The translations under genes and the position numbers were made by a program. Positions 23,464-31,783 of a stretch of 58,668 nt of DNA are shown here, in pieces; the stretch's first letter is position 1, and each line of letters starts with the position of its first letter. The notes under the pieces were generated by a model, which did not search any database, was not told the DNA's origin, and saw only the letters and a list, made by a program, of their open reading frames with translations. Source of the stretch: Sulfurovum sp. UBA1140 (GTDB taxonomy: Bacteria > Campylobacterota > Campylobacteria > Campylobacterales > Sulfurovaceae); NCBI GenBank assembly GCA_002311915.1, contig DCAF01000040.1, positions 1 to 58,668 on the forward strand, given 5' to 3'.

Positions 23464-24866
23464 AGCTTTTCCATATCTTTAATCGTGGCAAGTAATGCAC
23501 CCAACTTGTTTTGAACCTCTAAATACTCAAGTTTAGGAATAGAGTCTGCGACGACTCCTGCTCCTGCTTGAAGTGTAATAGAGTCAGGCTTTATTAATGA
23601 GGTACGTATCGCTATCGAGCTGTCCATCTCACCATTAAAAGCAAAATAACCAATAGAACCCGAATAGAATCCACGTTTGAGTCCTTCGTAACGGGCAATA
23701 AGTTCCATGGCACTAATTTTAGGGGCTCCTGTCATGGTTCCTGCTGTAAAAGTGGCTCGAAACAAGTCAAACATATCTTTATCATCAGCAATGGTAGCTT
23801 CTACATCGGTAACCATGTGCATCACATGAGAATACTTCTCTACACGCATCATGTCGGTAACTTCTACCGTGCCTACTTTGGCAACACGCCCCACATCGTT
23901 ACGACCAAGGTCAATAAGCATCAGATGTTCAGCACACTCTTTGGGGTCATTTAACATCTCTAACTCTAACTCTCTGTCTCTTGAGGCTGTTTTACCTCGT
24001 TTACGTGTTCCTGCAATAGGACGAAGTAAAATTTTACTATCAGAGAGTCGAACCATCACTTCGGGTGAGGAACCACAAATAGAAAAATCTTCATAATCAA
24101 GTAAAAAAAGATAAGGTGAAGGGTTTTTAGAGCGTAACAGACGATAAAAACTCAATGGGTCAATTTGACCCTTTTGGGTATATCGGTTTGAGAGCAAGAT
24201 TTGAAATATATCACCACTACGGATCATCTCTTTAGACTCATCAACCAAGGCTTTAAATCGCTCTTCATCAATCGAAAAACTACCCTCGCCATCTAAAGAG
24301 GCAGGTTTAAGTTGATGTGGTGCAAAACTTTTAGTTAACAATTTCTCTATGGTATTGGTCTGATTGGTATATTTTTCATCGTTTTTAATAATGGTTAACT
24401 GAGCATTTTTATGAGAAAAAGCCAAAATAATTGAAGGGCGAACCAAATCTAAATCAGGTGTCTCTAAGGGGTCAATCAATCCCTCCATACTTCTCTTTAG
24501 GGTTGGTTCAAACACTTTAACCATATCATAACCGATAAATCCAATAAATCCATCGGTAAACGCAAAGCCTACCTCTGATGCCAATTTTTGATATTTCTGT
24601 TGATCAAGATTTTTATAATAGGTTTGTAAAAAGTTAAATGGGTCAGTATCAAGCTTTTTAACCTCTCCTGTTGTATCTTGATAATAGGTTTGATTCTCTT
24701 TATAGCTTATACGCTCTTGGGCTCCAATGGTAATAAAACTAAAATTGCCCTCACTGCTGTTGACCACACTTTCAAAAAGCATGGTAATGTCATCTTTAAA
24801 AAGTTCTTTAATCTCCATATAGATAGCAACGGGAGTCAGTTGGTCAAAGAGTAATTGCTTTATCAT
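23460..24866 (-). CDS. trpE: Anthranilate synthase component I (TrpE)
   Basis: Chorismate-binding enzyme producing anthranilate with a TrpG glutamine amidotransferase. The N-terminal domain (about 1-170) is of TrpE type. The catalytic domain has GDIFQILLSNRY, RPIAGTRKRGK, MLIDLGRNDVGRV, and FRATFTAGTMTGAPKISAMELI, ending AGAGVVADSIPKLEY. 468 aa. No trpG is in the window. A PabB-type enzyme is at 32687; the longer N-terminal domain and the PIAGTRKRG motif favour TrpE here. Overlap with aroE suggests coupling. Confidence 0.9.
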   Translation of the reverse strand: MIKQLLFDQLTPVAIYMEIKELFKDDITMLFESVVNSSEGNFSFITIGAQERISYKENQTYYQDTTGEVKKLDTDPFNFLQTYYKNLDQQKYQKLASEVGFAFTDGFIGFIGYDMVKVFEPTLKRSMEGLIDPLETPDLDLVRPSIILAFSHKNAQLTIIKNDEKYTNQTNTIEKLLTKSFAPHQLKPASLDGEGSFSIDEERFKALVDESKEMIRSGDIFQILLSNRYTQKGQIDPLSFYRLLRSKNPSPYLFLLDYEDFSICGSSPEVMVRLSDSKILLRPIAGTRKRGKTASRDRELELEMLNDPKECAEHLMLIDLGRNDVGRVAKVGTVEVTDMMRVEKYSHVMHMVTDVEATIADDKDMFDLFRATFTAGTMTGAPKISAMELIARYEGLKRGFYSGSIGYFAFNGEMDSSIAIRTSLIKPDSITLQAGAGVVADSIPKLEYLEVQNKLGALLATIKDMEKL

Positions 24867-24870
24867 TTAA

Positions 24871-25605
24871 TTATTTAATCTTTGTAATATACGCATCTGG
24901 ACTAATTGATGCTTTGGCTTTGCTCAAATGATTTTGAGCATCTTTTCGACTATAAAATGGACCAATCAAAACTCTGGTTGCACCCTCTTTGGTTTTAATC
25001 TCTTTATAATTAAGTTTAAGTTCTTTAATTTTTCCAATAGCAGTGGTGGTATCTTTAAAAGTTCCTACTTTAATATAGTATCCTCGTGAAGCTTTAATTC
25101 GTATACGTGCTGCAGGTGCCGAAGAGGTGTATCTTTTTTTAATAGAGGTTCTCTCTTTTGGAGCCACATACTTAGGTCGAGTATACGTTTTTTTAATTGT
25201 GGTTGGTTTTTTCTCAGCCTCATCATCACTTGAACGGTGATCTCGTAAGCTTAACTTCTTTCTTGAGCTGGTATTTCTCTCTGTTAACACAGGTGCTTTG
25301 GTCTCGCTTGAACTCAATGCTGCCGTTGTTGCCAATGCAGCTCCTGCCGCTGCAACTCCTGCCACTGCTAGTGTTGAAGCATTAGAAGTGTTGGTTTCAG
25401 ATGTACCCTCGACAGTGCTTTCAGTTTTAATATAATTTAAATCACTATTTTCATCATCGTTGCCTAAAATTAATTTGGTAATCACAATAGATATAACCAA
25501 AATAATAAAAAGTAAAGCCAACAGTGTCAATATATTTTTAAATTGTGCTTTCTTAGAGCTATCGGCATCTTCAATAACGATGTCATTTAAGTTTTTGTTT
25601 TCCAT
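24871..25605 (-). CDS. SPOR-domain membrane protein
   Basis: 244 aa: a cytoplasmic N-terminus, one membrane segment at about residues 28-48, an Ala/Ser/Thr-rich then Lys/Arg-rich linker (about 55-165), and a C-terminal SPOR domain (about 172-244; RGYYIKVGTFKDTTTAIGKI...RVLIGPFYSRKDAQ). SPOR domains bind glycan strands stripped of peptides at the division septum, so a role in cell division is likely. A SPOR-domain protein in the same place after glyA is known in Campylobacter. It sits 4 bp upstream of trpE. Confidence 0.88.
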   Translation of the reverse strand: MENKNLNDIVIEDADSSKKAQFKNILTLLALLFIILVISIVITKLILGNDDENSDLNYIKTESTVEGTSETNTSNASTLAVAGVAAAGAALATTAALSSSETKAPVLTERNTSSRKKLSLRDHRSSDDEAEKKPTTIKKTYTRPKYVAPKERTSIKKRYTSSAPAARIRIKASRGYYIKVGTFKDTTTAIGKIKELKLNYKEIKTKEGATRVLIGPFYSRKDAQNHLSKAKASISPDAYITKIK

Positions 25606-25669
25606 GAATGGGTCTCCATTTTTTTTTGAACAAAGTATAACACAAAAATAGTTATTTGATACCGTAAAA

Positions 25670-26170
25670 TCACATTTTTTGCGTAGGAAGTGTTACAATA
25701 TTGTAAAATTTTGGTAAATTTTGGGTTGGAAGTATCTTGCATCTTTTAGATGACTTCATTTCCAACATTGTTTCTATTTTTTCGGTCTCTTGGTAGGCAT
25801 CCTCTATAGATAAGCTCTCTCTAGGGATAAAAATCTGAACCATATTCTCTTTAGAACCACTGTAAGTAAAAAAATTGTTTAGATGTAAAGATTTTAAAAG
25901 GTGTTTTATAAGATGATAAAAATAGTCGCTCTTCTCTTTCTCGTACTCTAATACCAAATAATTTACCACACCATTTTCAACCAAAGGCAGTGCCAATGTT
26001 AGCTCTCGATTAAGATGTTGATGAATTAAAATATCGGTTGGGGGAGTCTCTATTTTCTTAAATTTACTGTAGAGTGTTCGATTGTTAAAAGTAATCTTCT
26101 CAACAATCGAATTTTTTTGGATATAACAACACTCTGAATCAAATTCTAAATCAAAGATTGTTACTTTCAA
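25670..26170 (-). CDS. Conserved Campylobacterota protein of unknown function (DUF1882-like position)
   Basis: 166 aa, no signal peptide or membrane segment, no recognised motif; alternating beta strands and a middle helix (DYFYHLIKHLLKSLHLNN). It begins with TTG 26170, 2 bp beyond the glyA stop, so translation is probably coupled. In Campylobacter and Helicobacter a DUF1882 protein occupies this spot after glyA; I infer homology from position and cannot confirm it. Function unknown. Confidence 0.7.
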   Translation of the reverse strand: MKVTIFDLEFDSECCYIQKNSIVEKITFNNRTLYSKFKKIETPPTDILIHQHLNRELTLALPLVENGVVNYLVLEYEKEKSDYFYHLIKHLLKSLHLNNFFTYSGSKENMVQIFIPRESLSIEDAYQETEKIETMLEMKSSKRCKILPTQNLPKFYNIVTLPTQKM

Positions 26171-26172
26171 GA

Positions 26173-27423
26173 CTAAAAAATAGCTTTATCATAGATAACA
26201 AATCCAGAAGCAAGTTCTTTCATCTCATCTTTTATTTTGGCATGAAGTGCTGTATCTTCAATATTTTCAAGAACATCAGCCATCTTGTTGGCAATAATTT
26301 CAAACTCTGCCTCTTTCATTCCTCTACTAGTAAGCGCAGCAGCACCCACACGAATACCTGAGGTTACAAAGGGGCTTCGTGTTTCCCCTGGAACTGTATT
26401 TTTATTGATGGTCATACCAGCATTTCCTAACGCTGCATCGGCATCTTTTCCTGAGAAATCTTTATCTAGGAACGATACCAAAATAAGATGGTTGTCGGTA
26501 CCATTACTTACAAGGTCAAACCCTCTTTCTATTAGTACATTGGCAAGAACTTTTGTATTTGCTTTTACCTGTTTTGCATATGTTTTCCACTCTGGGCTAA
26601 GGTTATATTTAAAACCTACAGCTTTGGCTGCAATAACATGAACCAGTGGACCACCTTGCAGTCCTGGGAAGATTGCCGAGTTGATTTTTTTAGCAATCGC
26701 TTCATCATTGGTCATAATCATACCACCACGAGGGCCTGCTAGTGTTTTGTGTGTTGTTGTGGTAACCACATCTGCATAAGGAAACGGGCTTGGATGCTCA
26801 TCGGCACAAACCAAACCAGCAATGTGTGCAATATCAGCAAGAAGTAAAGCTCCCACTTCATCAGCAATCTCTTTAAACTTCTTAAAGTCAATCTCACGAG
26901 CATAAGCAGAAGCACCACAAACAATAATTTTAGGCTTAACAATTTTAGCAATGTCTAAAACTCTGTCGTAGTTGATGTATCCATCCATCTCTACACCGTA
27001 AGTAAAACTTTGGTAGTTTTTACCTGAAAAACTTGGTTTTGAACCATGAGTTAAGTGTCCACCATGGCTTAAATCCATACCTAAAATTTTATCACCAGCT
27101 TTTAATAACGCTGCGTAAACTGCACCATTGGCTTGGCTTCCTGAATGAGGTTGCACATTGGCATAGTTACAGTTAAAAAGTTGACAAGCTCTATCAATGG
27201 CCAATTGTTCTACAGTATCTGCATGTTCACATCCACCATAGTAACGTTTATAAGGATAACCTTCAGCATATTTGTTGGTAAAAACAGAACCCATTGCTTC
27301 CATAACAGCAGGAAGTGTAAAATTCTCAGAAGCAATCATCTCTAAGTGGTTGGTTTGTCTCTCTAACTCTTGGTTAATCGCTTCAAAAATTTCTGGGTCA
27401 AATGTTTCCATTGCGTAACTCAT
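26173..27423 (-). CDS. glyA: Serine hydroxymethyltransferase GlyA
   Basis: PLP enzyme interconverting serine and glycine while charging tetrahydrofolate with a one-carbon unit. MIASENF near the N-terminus, YAEGYPYKRYYGGCEHAD, VQPHSGSQAN, and the PLP-lysine motif TTTTHKTLAGPRGG are complete. 416 aa. AAGGAC lies before the ATG. In Campylobacter lysS sits between fur and glyA; here the gap is only 78 bp, so lysS is elsewhere. Confidence 0.97.
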   Translation of the reverse strand: MSYAMETFDPEIFEAINQELERQTNHLEMIASENFTLPAVMEAMGSVFTNKYAEGYPYKRYYGGCEHADTVEQLAIDRACQLFNCNYANVQPHSGSQANGAVYAALLKAGDKILGMDLSHGGHLTHGSKPSFSGKNYQSFTYGVEMDGYINYDRVLDIAKIVKPKIIVCGASAYAREIDFKKFKEIADEVGALLLADIAHIAGLVCADEHPSPFPYADVVTTTTHKTLAGPRGGMIMTNDEAIAKKINSAIFPGLQGGPLVHVIAAKAVGFKYNLSPEWKTYAKQVKANTKVLANVLIERGFDLVSNGTDNHLILVSFLDKDFSGKDADAALGNAGMTINKNTVPGETRSPFVTSGIRVGAAALTSRGMKEAEFEIIANKMADVLENIEDTALHAKIKDEMKELASGFVIYDKAIF

Positions 27424-27501
27424 TATTGTCCTTTTTTCTATCTTTATTTTAATGTTGCATTTATATCAAATTTAACTTAAGAGAAGCCATTAAAGGTTGG
27501 C

Positions 27502-27975
27502 TCATTCACGTTTTTTAGCTTGACACGAGTTACAAACACCTATAATTTTCATAATGTGATTGGTCATCTGGAAATTATGCTTTTTAGCAATCAACTCTTG
27601 TTGCCGTTCAATGATTTCATCAATAAACTCTTCAATACCACCACACTCCAAACAGACCAAATGATCATGATGCTCTCCTAAGCCAAACTCATATTTTTTT
27701 CCTTGAGTACCAAAAGAGATAGAACTCACAATATTCGCATCTTCTAATAGCGTTAAAGTTCTGTATACCGTAGCAATGCCCAATTTTACCTCGGGGTAAC
27801 GCTCTTTAATCAAATTATAAATATCTTCAGGAGTAAAATGACCCCGATTATTATAGATAATCTCTACAATAAGTTCTCGCTGTTTGGTATACTTTAAACG
27901 ATTTGATTTCAACAGTTTTTTGAAGTTTTGAAGTACCTCATCATACGTCATGTTATTGGCTTCCATTACGCTCAC
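27502..27975 (-). CDS. fur: Ferric uptake regulator Fur
   Basis: 157-aa metal-responsive repressor. Winged helix in the first ~90 residues (LKYTKQRELIVEII, then GIATVYRTLTLLE); HHDHLVCLECGGIEEF gives the metal-site histidines and first CxxC, and CNSCQAKKRE at the C-terminus the second CxxC of the structural zinc site. All ligands appear present. Its start lies 23 bp inside the end of cvpA; internal Met codons (residues 4 and 9) are alternative starts. Same cvpA-fur order as in Campylobacter. Confidence 0.93.
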   Translation of the reverse strand: MSVMEANNMTYDEVLQNFKKLLKSNRLKYTKQRELIVEIIYNNRGHFTPEDIYNLIKERYPEVKLGIATVYRTLTLLEDANIVSSISFGTQGKKYEFGLGEHHDHLVCLECGGIEEFIDEIIERQQELIAKKHNFQMTNHIMKIIGVCNSCQAKKRE

Positions 27976-28540
27976 TCATATTCACATCAAAAGAGACATT
28001 TAAATCAATAGGATTTTGAATTGTACTGTTGGATTCTTCTTTCACACGTTCTGTTCTTGCTTTCATATTTAACAGTTGCGTCCCTATATCACTTAAAATA
28101 GGAAAGGCTTGGCTATTGGCATAATGTTTTGAAAACTTTTCAGAAAGAAACTCCGAATTTTGAACCCCCACCACAATAAGGGCAAAAATAGCAGTGTATC
28201 GTGTTGCTGTTAGCATATAACCCAACACACGACTAAAAAAGCCAACAGAGTCTGAAGAGACTTTATCTACAATCGAAGCAATAAAACTCAACAGCATCCA
28301 AATCCCCAACAAGACAGAGATAAAGCCAATAAGTTTCAAAGCAGGTTCATGCTCAACAGGAAAAATATTGGTATGGATAAACTCTCCAACAGTAGTGTTA
28401 ACCCTTGCCGCAACGGCAAGACCACCAATTAGTCCAATAAAATTAAAGAGTTCTTTAGAGAACCCATTGACCAGACCTTTTATACTTAAAAAAAGAATAA
28501 GTCCTGCTATGATTATATCAACCGTGTTAAAATCCATCAT
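27953..28540 (-). CDS. cvpA: CvpA family membrane protein
   Basis: 195 aa with four predicted membrane helices (about 6-22, 28-44, 65-85, 103-122), the first carrying the family pattern DFNTVDIIIAGLILFLSIKGLVNGFSKE in its N-terminal 30 residues (helix, then KG-x-x-x-G-F). CvpA proteins affect colicin V export and envelope stress tolerance; biochemical activity unknown. The C-terminal ~60 residues are polar. It overlaps fur by 23 bp, as a coupled pair. Confidence 0.87.
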   Translation of the reverse strand: MMDFNTVDIIIAGLILFLSIKGLVNGFSKELFNFIGLIGGLAVAARVNTTVGEFIHTNIFPVEHEPALKLIGFISVLLGIWMLLSFIASIVDKVSSDSVGFFSRVLGYMLTATRYTAIFALIVVGVQNSEFLSEKFSKHYANSQAFPILSDIGTQLLNMKARTERVKEESNSTIQNPIDLNVSFDVNMSERNGSQ

Positions 28541-28634
28541 CTTTTCATACCTTATAAGAACAATTTTTAAAAAAATTATATCCTAACTTTATAAAGACAA
28601 CACTTTATAGGGCTGTTTTTTTGTGTTTTAGTGT

Positions 28635-29699
28635 TTATCTAAAATTAATGTTCTTTTTTAGCTCATCTGGCTTATTTGAGTATTGTAGAGCGTGTTCTTT
28701 TGAAATAAGACCATTCTTTAAAAGCTTTAACATCACCTGTGCTTGTGTCTGCATTCCCGTCTCTCCTTGTCCTAGTTGCATTTGTGAATAGAGTTGATGC
28801 ACTTTATTTTCACGAATAAGGTTGGCAATGGCATGATTGGTGGTCATAATCTCGGGAACAGCAATCCGTCCACCACCTTTTTTGGCTAACAGAACTTGTG
28901 AAATAACTGCCACCAACGAAGTAGAAATCATGGCACGAATCTGCCCCTGCTCATCACCAGAAAAAACATCAATAATACGGTTAATCGTACCAGGGGCTGA
29001 ATTGGTATGCAGTGTTCCAAAGACCAAGTGACCGGTTTCAGCAGCAGTTAGGGCGGCTTCAATCGTCTCTTTATCCCGCATCTCCCCAATAAGAATAATA
29101 TCGGGGTCTTGACGCATTGCATATTTGAGTGCTTTAGAAAAACTTTTGGTATCACTGCCCGTTTCTCGATGAGAAAAGACACATTTTTTATTTTGATGAA
29201 TAAACTCAACAGGGTCTTCTACCGTAATAATGTGCTTATGTTCTGTTAAATTAATCTCATTAAGCATGGCGGCCAAGGTGGTTGATTTACCCGAACCCGT
29301 GGGTCCCGTTACCAAAATTAGCCCCTTCTCTCGTTTAATCAATTGCTTATAAATTTCAGGAGCATCCAAATCATCTAAGGAAGGTATAGTGGTAGGAATA
29401 ATCCTAAACGCTGCGGCAATGTCACCGAGTGTTCGATAATAGTTGGCTCTAAATCGTCCAACCCCTGGCAGAAGCAGGGCAAAGTCAAGTTCAAGATTTT
29501 CTTCAAAATATTTTTTCTGTTTTTCGGTCAGCAGTGCATACGTCATCTCTTCAATATCTTCACCCGTTAAAACAGGTAAATTAACTGCTTTTAATGAGCC
29601 ATCTATCCGAATTTGGGGTTCGGAACGACTCACAAGGTGCAGATCAGATGCACCATGACTTACAACGCTTTGTAGTAATTTTTTTATATCTATAGCCAT
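28635..29699 (-). CDS. pilT: Type IV pilus retraction ATPase PilT
   Basis: 354-aa secretion-superfamily ATPase. The N-terminal PAS-like region opens with GASDLHLV. Walker A GPTGSGKST is at 132-140, the Asp box is MRQDPDIILIGEMRD, and the His box HLVFGTLHTNSA. Near the C-terminus HAIANLIRENKVHQLYSQMQ corresponds to the AIRNLIRE motif that distinguishes PilT from PilB. The gene stands between gatC and cvpA; no other pilus gene is close. If pili exist, they may depend on genes elsewhere; the PilJ-domain protein at 3461 is a different fold of the same theme. Confidence 0.92.
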   Translation of the reverse strand: MAIDIKKLLQSVVSHGASDLHLVSRSEPQIRIDGSLKAVNLPVLTGEDIEEMTYALLTEKQKKYFEENLELDFALLLPGVGRFRANYYRTLGDIAAAFRIIPTTIPSLDDLDAPEIYKQLIKREKGLILVTGPTGSGKSTTLAAMLNEINLTEHKHIITVEDPVEFIHQNKKCVFSHRETGSDTKSFSKALKYAMRQDPDIILIGEMRDKETIEAALTAAETGHLVFGTLHTNSAPGTINRIIDVFSGDEQGQIRAMISTSLVAVISQVLLAKKGGGRIAVPEIMTTNHAIANLIRENKVHQLYSQMQLGQGETGMQTQAQVMLKLLKNGLISKEHALQYSNKPDELKKNINFR

Positions 29700-29783
29700 A
29701 TTATCTCTTTTCTTTATTGGTTAAGACAATAATAGTGCAAAAACTCTTTATATTAATTTAATATTAAAAAGAATATTTAATTT

Positions 29784-30074
29784 TTACTCAATAATTTTTG
29801 GAACAATAAAAAAATCATTCTCGGCATTGGGTGCGTGAGCAAAAATATCTTTAGAGACCTGAGGATTGGTAGAAACAACATCTTCTCTCATTGGTGTACC
29901 ACCATCAAGTGTTGAAAATGAAGCATCCAAATGGTCAGTATTTAACTCTGCTAAGTTTTCAATATATGCCAATATTTCTGTTAGCTGACCTGCCAACTCC
30001 TCTTTTTTATTTTCTTCTATCTTTATCATAGAGAGTTTTTCCAATTTCTCTAATACAGTGTTATCTATAGTCAC
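29784..30074 (-). CDS. gatC: Aspartyl/glutamyl-tRNA amidotransferase subunit C
   Basis: 96-aa GatC, which stabilises the GatA-GatB complex that amidates Glu-tRNA-Gln and Asp-tRNA-Asn. Diagnostic segments: LEKLSMIKIEENKKEELAGQ, ILAYIENLAELNT, and the TPMREDVV-like GTPMREDVV motif near residue 75. The C-terminus ENDFFIVPKIIE is typical. It stands upstream of cvpA/fur as in Campylobacter, here with pilT between. Confidence 0.95.
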   Translation of the reverse strand: MTIDNTVLEKLEKLSMIKIEENKKEELAGQLTEILAYIENLAELNTDHLDASFSTLDGGTPMREDVVSTNPQVSKDIFAHAPNAENDFFIVPKIIE

Positions 30075-30168
30075 ACTAATCCTTTATATTTTATTAGTTT
30101 AGTTGGTCGCATTATATATTAAAAGAGTTTAAGATACTATATATCAAATATTAAATCAGGAGTCACCT

Positions 30169-30516
30169 ATGATGCAACAGTTAGATATGAGTTCAAAAGA
30201 GTTTTTACACGAATTAGAAAAAACTAAAAAATTCACCGATAAAGTTTGTAAACAGTTCGGTTGGGAATATCACCCAATGCACGATGTCAACGAAGGAGTT
30301 CAATTGGGACTGGCACGACATCGACTGCTTTATGGTAAACGATTTTGTCCTTGTTATATGGTAGAAGCAGATGAGCAAAAACCAGGAAAATACAAAAGTG
30401 TTGATGACCGTGTTTGCCCTTGTCCACAAGCCATTAATGATGAGCTTCCAAATGAAGGAAAATGCCACTGTGGAATCTTCTGTACTCCTGAGTATGTGAA
30501 AGCAAATCCACTATAA
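30169..30516 (+). CDS. Ferredoxin:thioredoxin reductase catalytic (beta) subunit-like protein
   Basis: 115 aa with the complete cysteine pattern of FTR-beta: C60-P-C62, C83-P-C85, C99-H-C101 and C105 (FCPCYMV, RVCPCP, CHCGIFCTPEY). In the plant and cyanobacterial enzyme these hold a 4Fe-4S cluster next to a redox disulfide that passes electrons from ferredoxin to thioredoxin. No variable (alpha) subunit or thioredoxin is adjacent, so this is the free-standing type found in non-photosynthetic bacteria and archaea. Single-gene unit with GGAGTC before the ATG. Physiological electron donor unknown. Confidence 0.9.
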   Translation: MMQQLDMSSKEFLHELEKTKKFTDKVCKQFGWEYHPMHDVNEGVQLGLARHRLLYGKRFCPCYMVEADEQKPGKYKSVDDRVCPCPQAINDELPNEGKCHCGIFCTPEYVKANPL

Positions 30517-30568
30517 AGCATTAAAAAGTAGAAGCCTCTGCGTTCCTTTTCCAATTTGATATGCTTTG

Positions 30569-30610
30569 ACAACTCCACCCCCTAAAGAGAGGTGGTTTTT
30601 CGCTATAATG
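30569..30610 (+). repeat. Duplicated terminator / -10 cassette, copy 2
   Basis: 41 of 42 bases match 16868-16909: CCACC...GGTGG hairpin, TTTTTC, then GCTATAATG. In this copy the single difference turns TACAAT into a perfect TATAAT, so it may end transcription from upstream and start it for the gene fragment at 30640. Confidence 0.7.
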
Positions 30611-30639
30611 CTATACTTTATCAAAAAGTAGAAAAGAGA

Positions 30640-30825
30640 ATGCAAAAGTTACCCATAGGAATTAGTGATTTTAAAGAGTTGATTGAAGAGAATATTTTTT
30701 ATTATGCTGTTCAACAGATTCAAGAGAAAGCCTACACGGCTCTAGTAAAAAAAAGAGGTTACCAAAATATTCTAGCATTTGGAGTGGTGTTTGATGGTAA
30801 AAGGGTTTGGGTTAAATCGGTATAA
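30640..30825 (+). pseudogene. Internally deleted AAA-ATPase-like / PD-(D/E)xK family protein
   Basis: From ATG 30640 the first ~20 residues (MQKLPIGISDFKELIEEN) are the conserved N-terminus of the large AAA-ATPase-like (DUF1703-type) family. They join directly to residues typical of that family's extreme C-terminus (IQEKAYTALVKKRGYQNILAFG, ending GKRVWVKSV). About 450 residues including the ATPase core and nuclease motifs are missing, with the frame kept. Family recognition is from recall. A short protein could still be made. Confidence 0.65.
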
Positions 30826-30837
30826 AAATCAGAAAAC

Positions 30838-30912
30838 TCTGCCTCTGTTTTTCAGGCGTAAACGCTCCGTTTCCGAAAATTCAGATGGCATAGTAGGAAC
30901 CGATGGCTTCAG
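30838..30912 (+). repeat. Intergenic repeat family R1, copy A
   Basis: Contains the sequence from GTAAACGCTCCGTTTCCGAA through ATGGCATAGTAGGAAC to GGCTTCAG. About 55 bp match copy B at 38950-39004 in inverse orientation (roughly 84% by eye), and the upstream GCCTC...TCCG part matches copy C at 45877-45930. Confidence 0.65.
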
Positions 30913-30954
30913 CCTCGCCTTAATTCATAAACATTAAACCAAACTCCTCAACTT

Positions 30955-31137
30955 CTAAATTTTCCGACATCTTAAAATAATCTGCTCACAATCCTCCAAA
31001 GTAAAAATAGCCTCTTTTTTTGTTTTGGAATCTATAGCAAACCCAACTTTATTGGTCGTATTATCTTGCATCTTTACCTTAACCCCATTTTCAACAATCA
31101 CAAAATCATCAACCGTAAATTCTCTGTTACCCAACAC
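30955..31137 (-). CDS. Hypothetical small protein, possibly a gene fragment
   Basis: 60 codons from GTG 31137 (MLGNREFTVDDFVIVENGVK). The frame stays open about 48 bp further upstream (reading IKNQIVFKRRTVDIV) to a TAA next to the 23-bp inverted repeat at 31192. AAAAGGAG lies about 14 bp before the GTG, too far for a normal site. The protein-like extension and the repeat at its edge suggest the 3' end of a broken gene. No family recognised. Confidence 0.35.
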   Translation of the reverse strand: MLGNREFTVDDFVIVENGVKVKMQDNTTNKVGFAIDSKTKKEAIFTLEDCEQIILRCRKI

Positions 31138-31191
31138 AATATCTACCGTTCTCCTTTTGAAAACTATTTGGTTTTTTATAAAATATTATTC

Positions 31192-31280
31192 GTAGGTTCG
31201 GTAACACCGAACATTAAAAGTTTAATTAGCCAAAGAGGTTTTTTATTTTGAATATAGATGTTCGGTGTTACCGAACCTAC
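31192..31280. repeat. 89-bp inverted-repeat element (family R2)
   Basis: Perfect 23-bp inverted repeats at 31192-31214 and 31258-31280, separated by 43 bp. Each arm is itself a hairpin, GTTCGGT-GTT-ACCGAAC. A third, imperfect arm is at 38928-38950. It resembles a non-autonomous miniature element. The rest of the gene-poor stretch 30826-31400 holds the R1 repeat and the hypothetical fragment above, and nothing else I can support. Confidence 0.75.
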
Positions 31281-31400
31281 TTCACAAAAAACTCATGTTT
31301 GCCCATCATTAAACCACTATCACGACGATTTTTAACAGAAATATTTTATAATTTTTATGTATAATAGTAGATTATAAAATTACATAAAGGTTAAAACAGT

Positions 31401-31748
31401 ATGAGTGAATTATTAAAAAAAACACATGTTAACTCTAATGAGTTAACAGCCCTATTAGAGGCACGTGCAAAGGGTGAAGCTGATTTTATACTCGTCGATG
31501 TACGAGAACAGATGGAGTATGATATGGGTCATATTAAAGGCGTGGATATGCTTAAACCCACCTCGACCTTTCAATCATGGGGCGAGAACTTCTTGAATGA
31601 AAACCGAGATAAAACGGTTATTTTTACCTGCCGAACCGATCACCGAAGTGGCAATGTTCAACGGGTCTTTCAACAAAATGGTATGACAAATGTCATCAAC
31701 CACTCTGGTGGAATTGTCTCTTATCGTGGAGAAATTGCGAAACCATAA
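31401..31748 (+). CDS. Cytoplasmic single-domain rhodanese
   Basis: 115 aa without signal peptide. Rhodanese fold: FILVDVREQMEYDMGHIKGVD, active-site loop CRTDHRSG with Cys at residue 77, and HSGGIVSYRG. The six-residue loop is typical of sulfurtransferases rather than Cdc25-like phosphatases. Together with the periplasmic rhodanese at 22228 it suggests sulfane-sulfur handling in both compartments (inference). Single gene, with AAAGG before the ATG. Confidence 0.88.
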   Translation: MSELLKKTHVNSNELTALLEARAKGEADFILVDVREQMEYDMGHIKGVDMLKPTSTFQSWGENFLNENRDKTVIFTCRTDHRSGNVQRVFQQNGMTNVINHSGGIVSYRGEIAKP

Positions 31749-31783
31749 GCCCCTCCTTTTGATAACTATTATAAAGCATTGGC

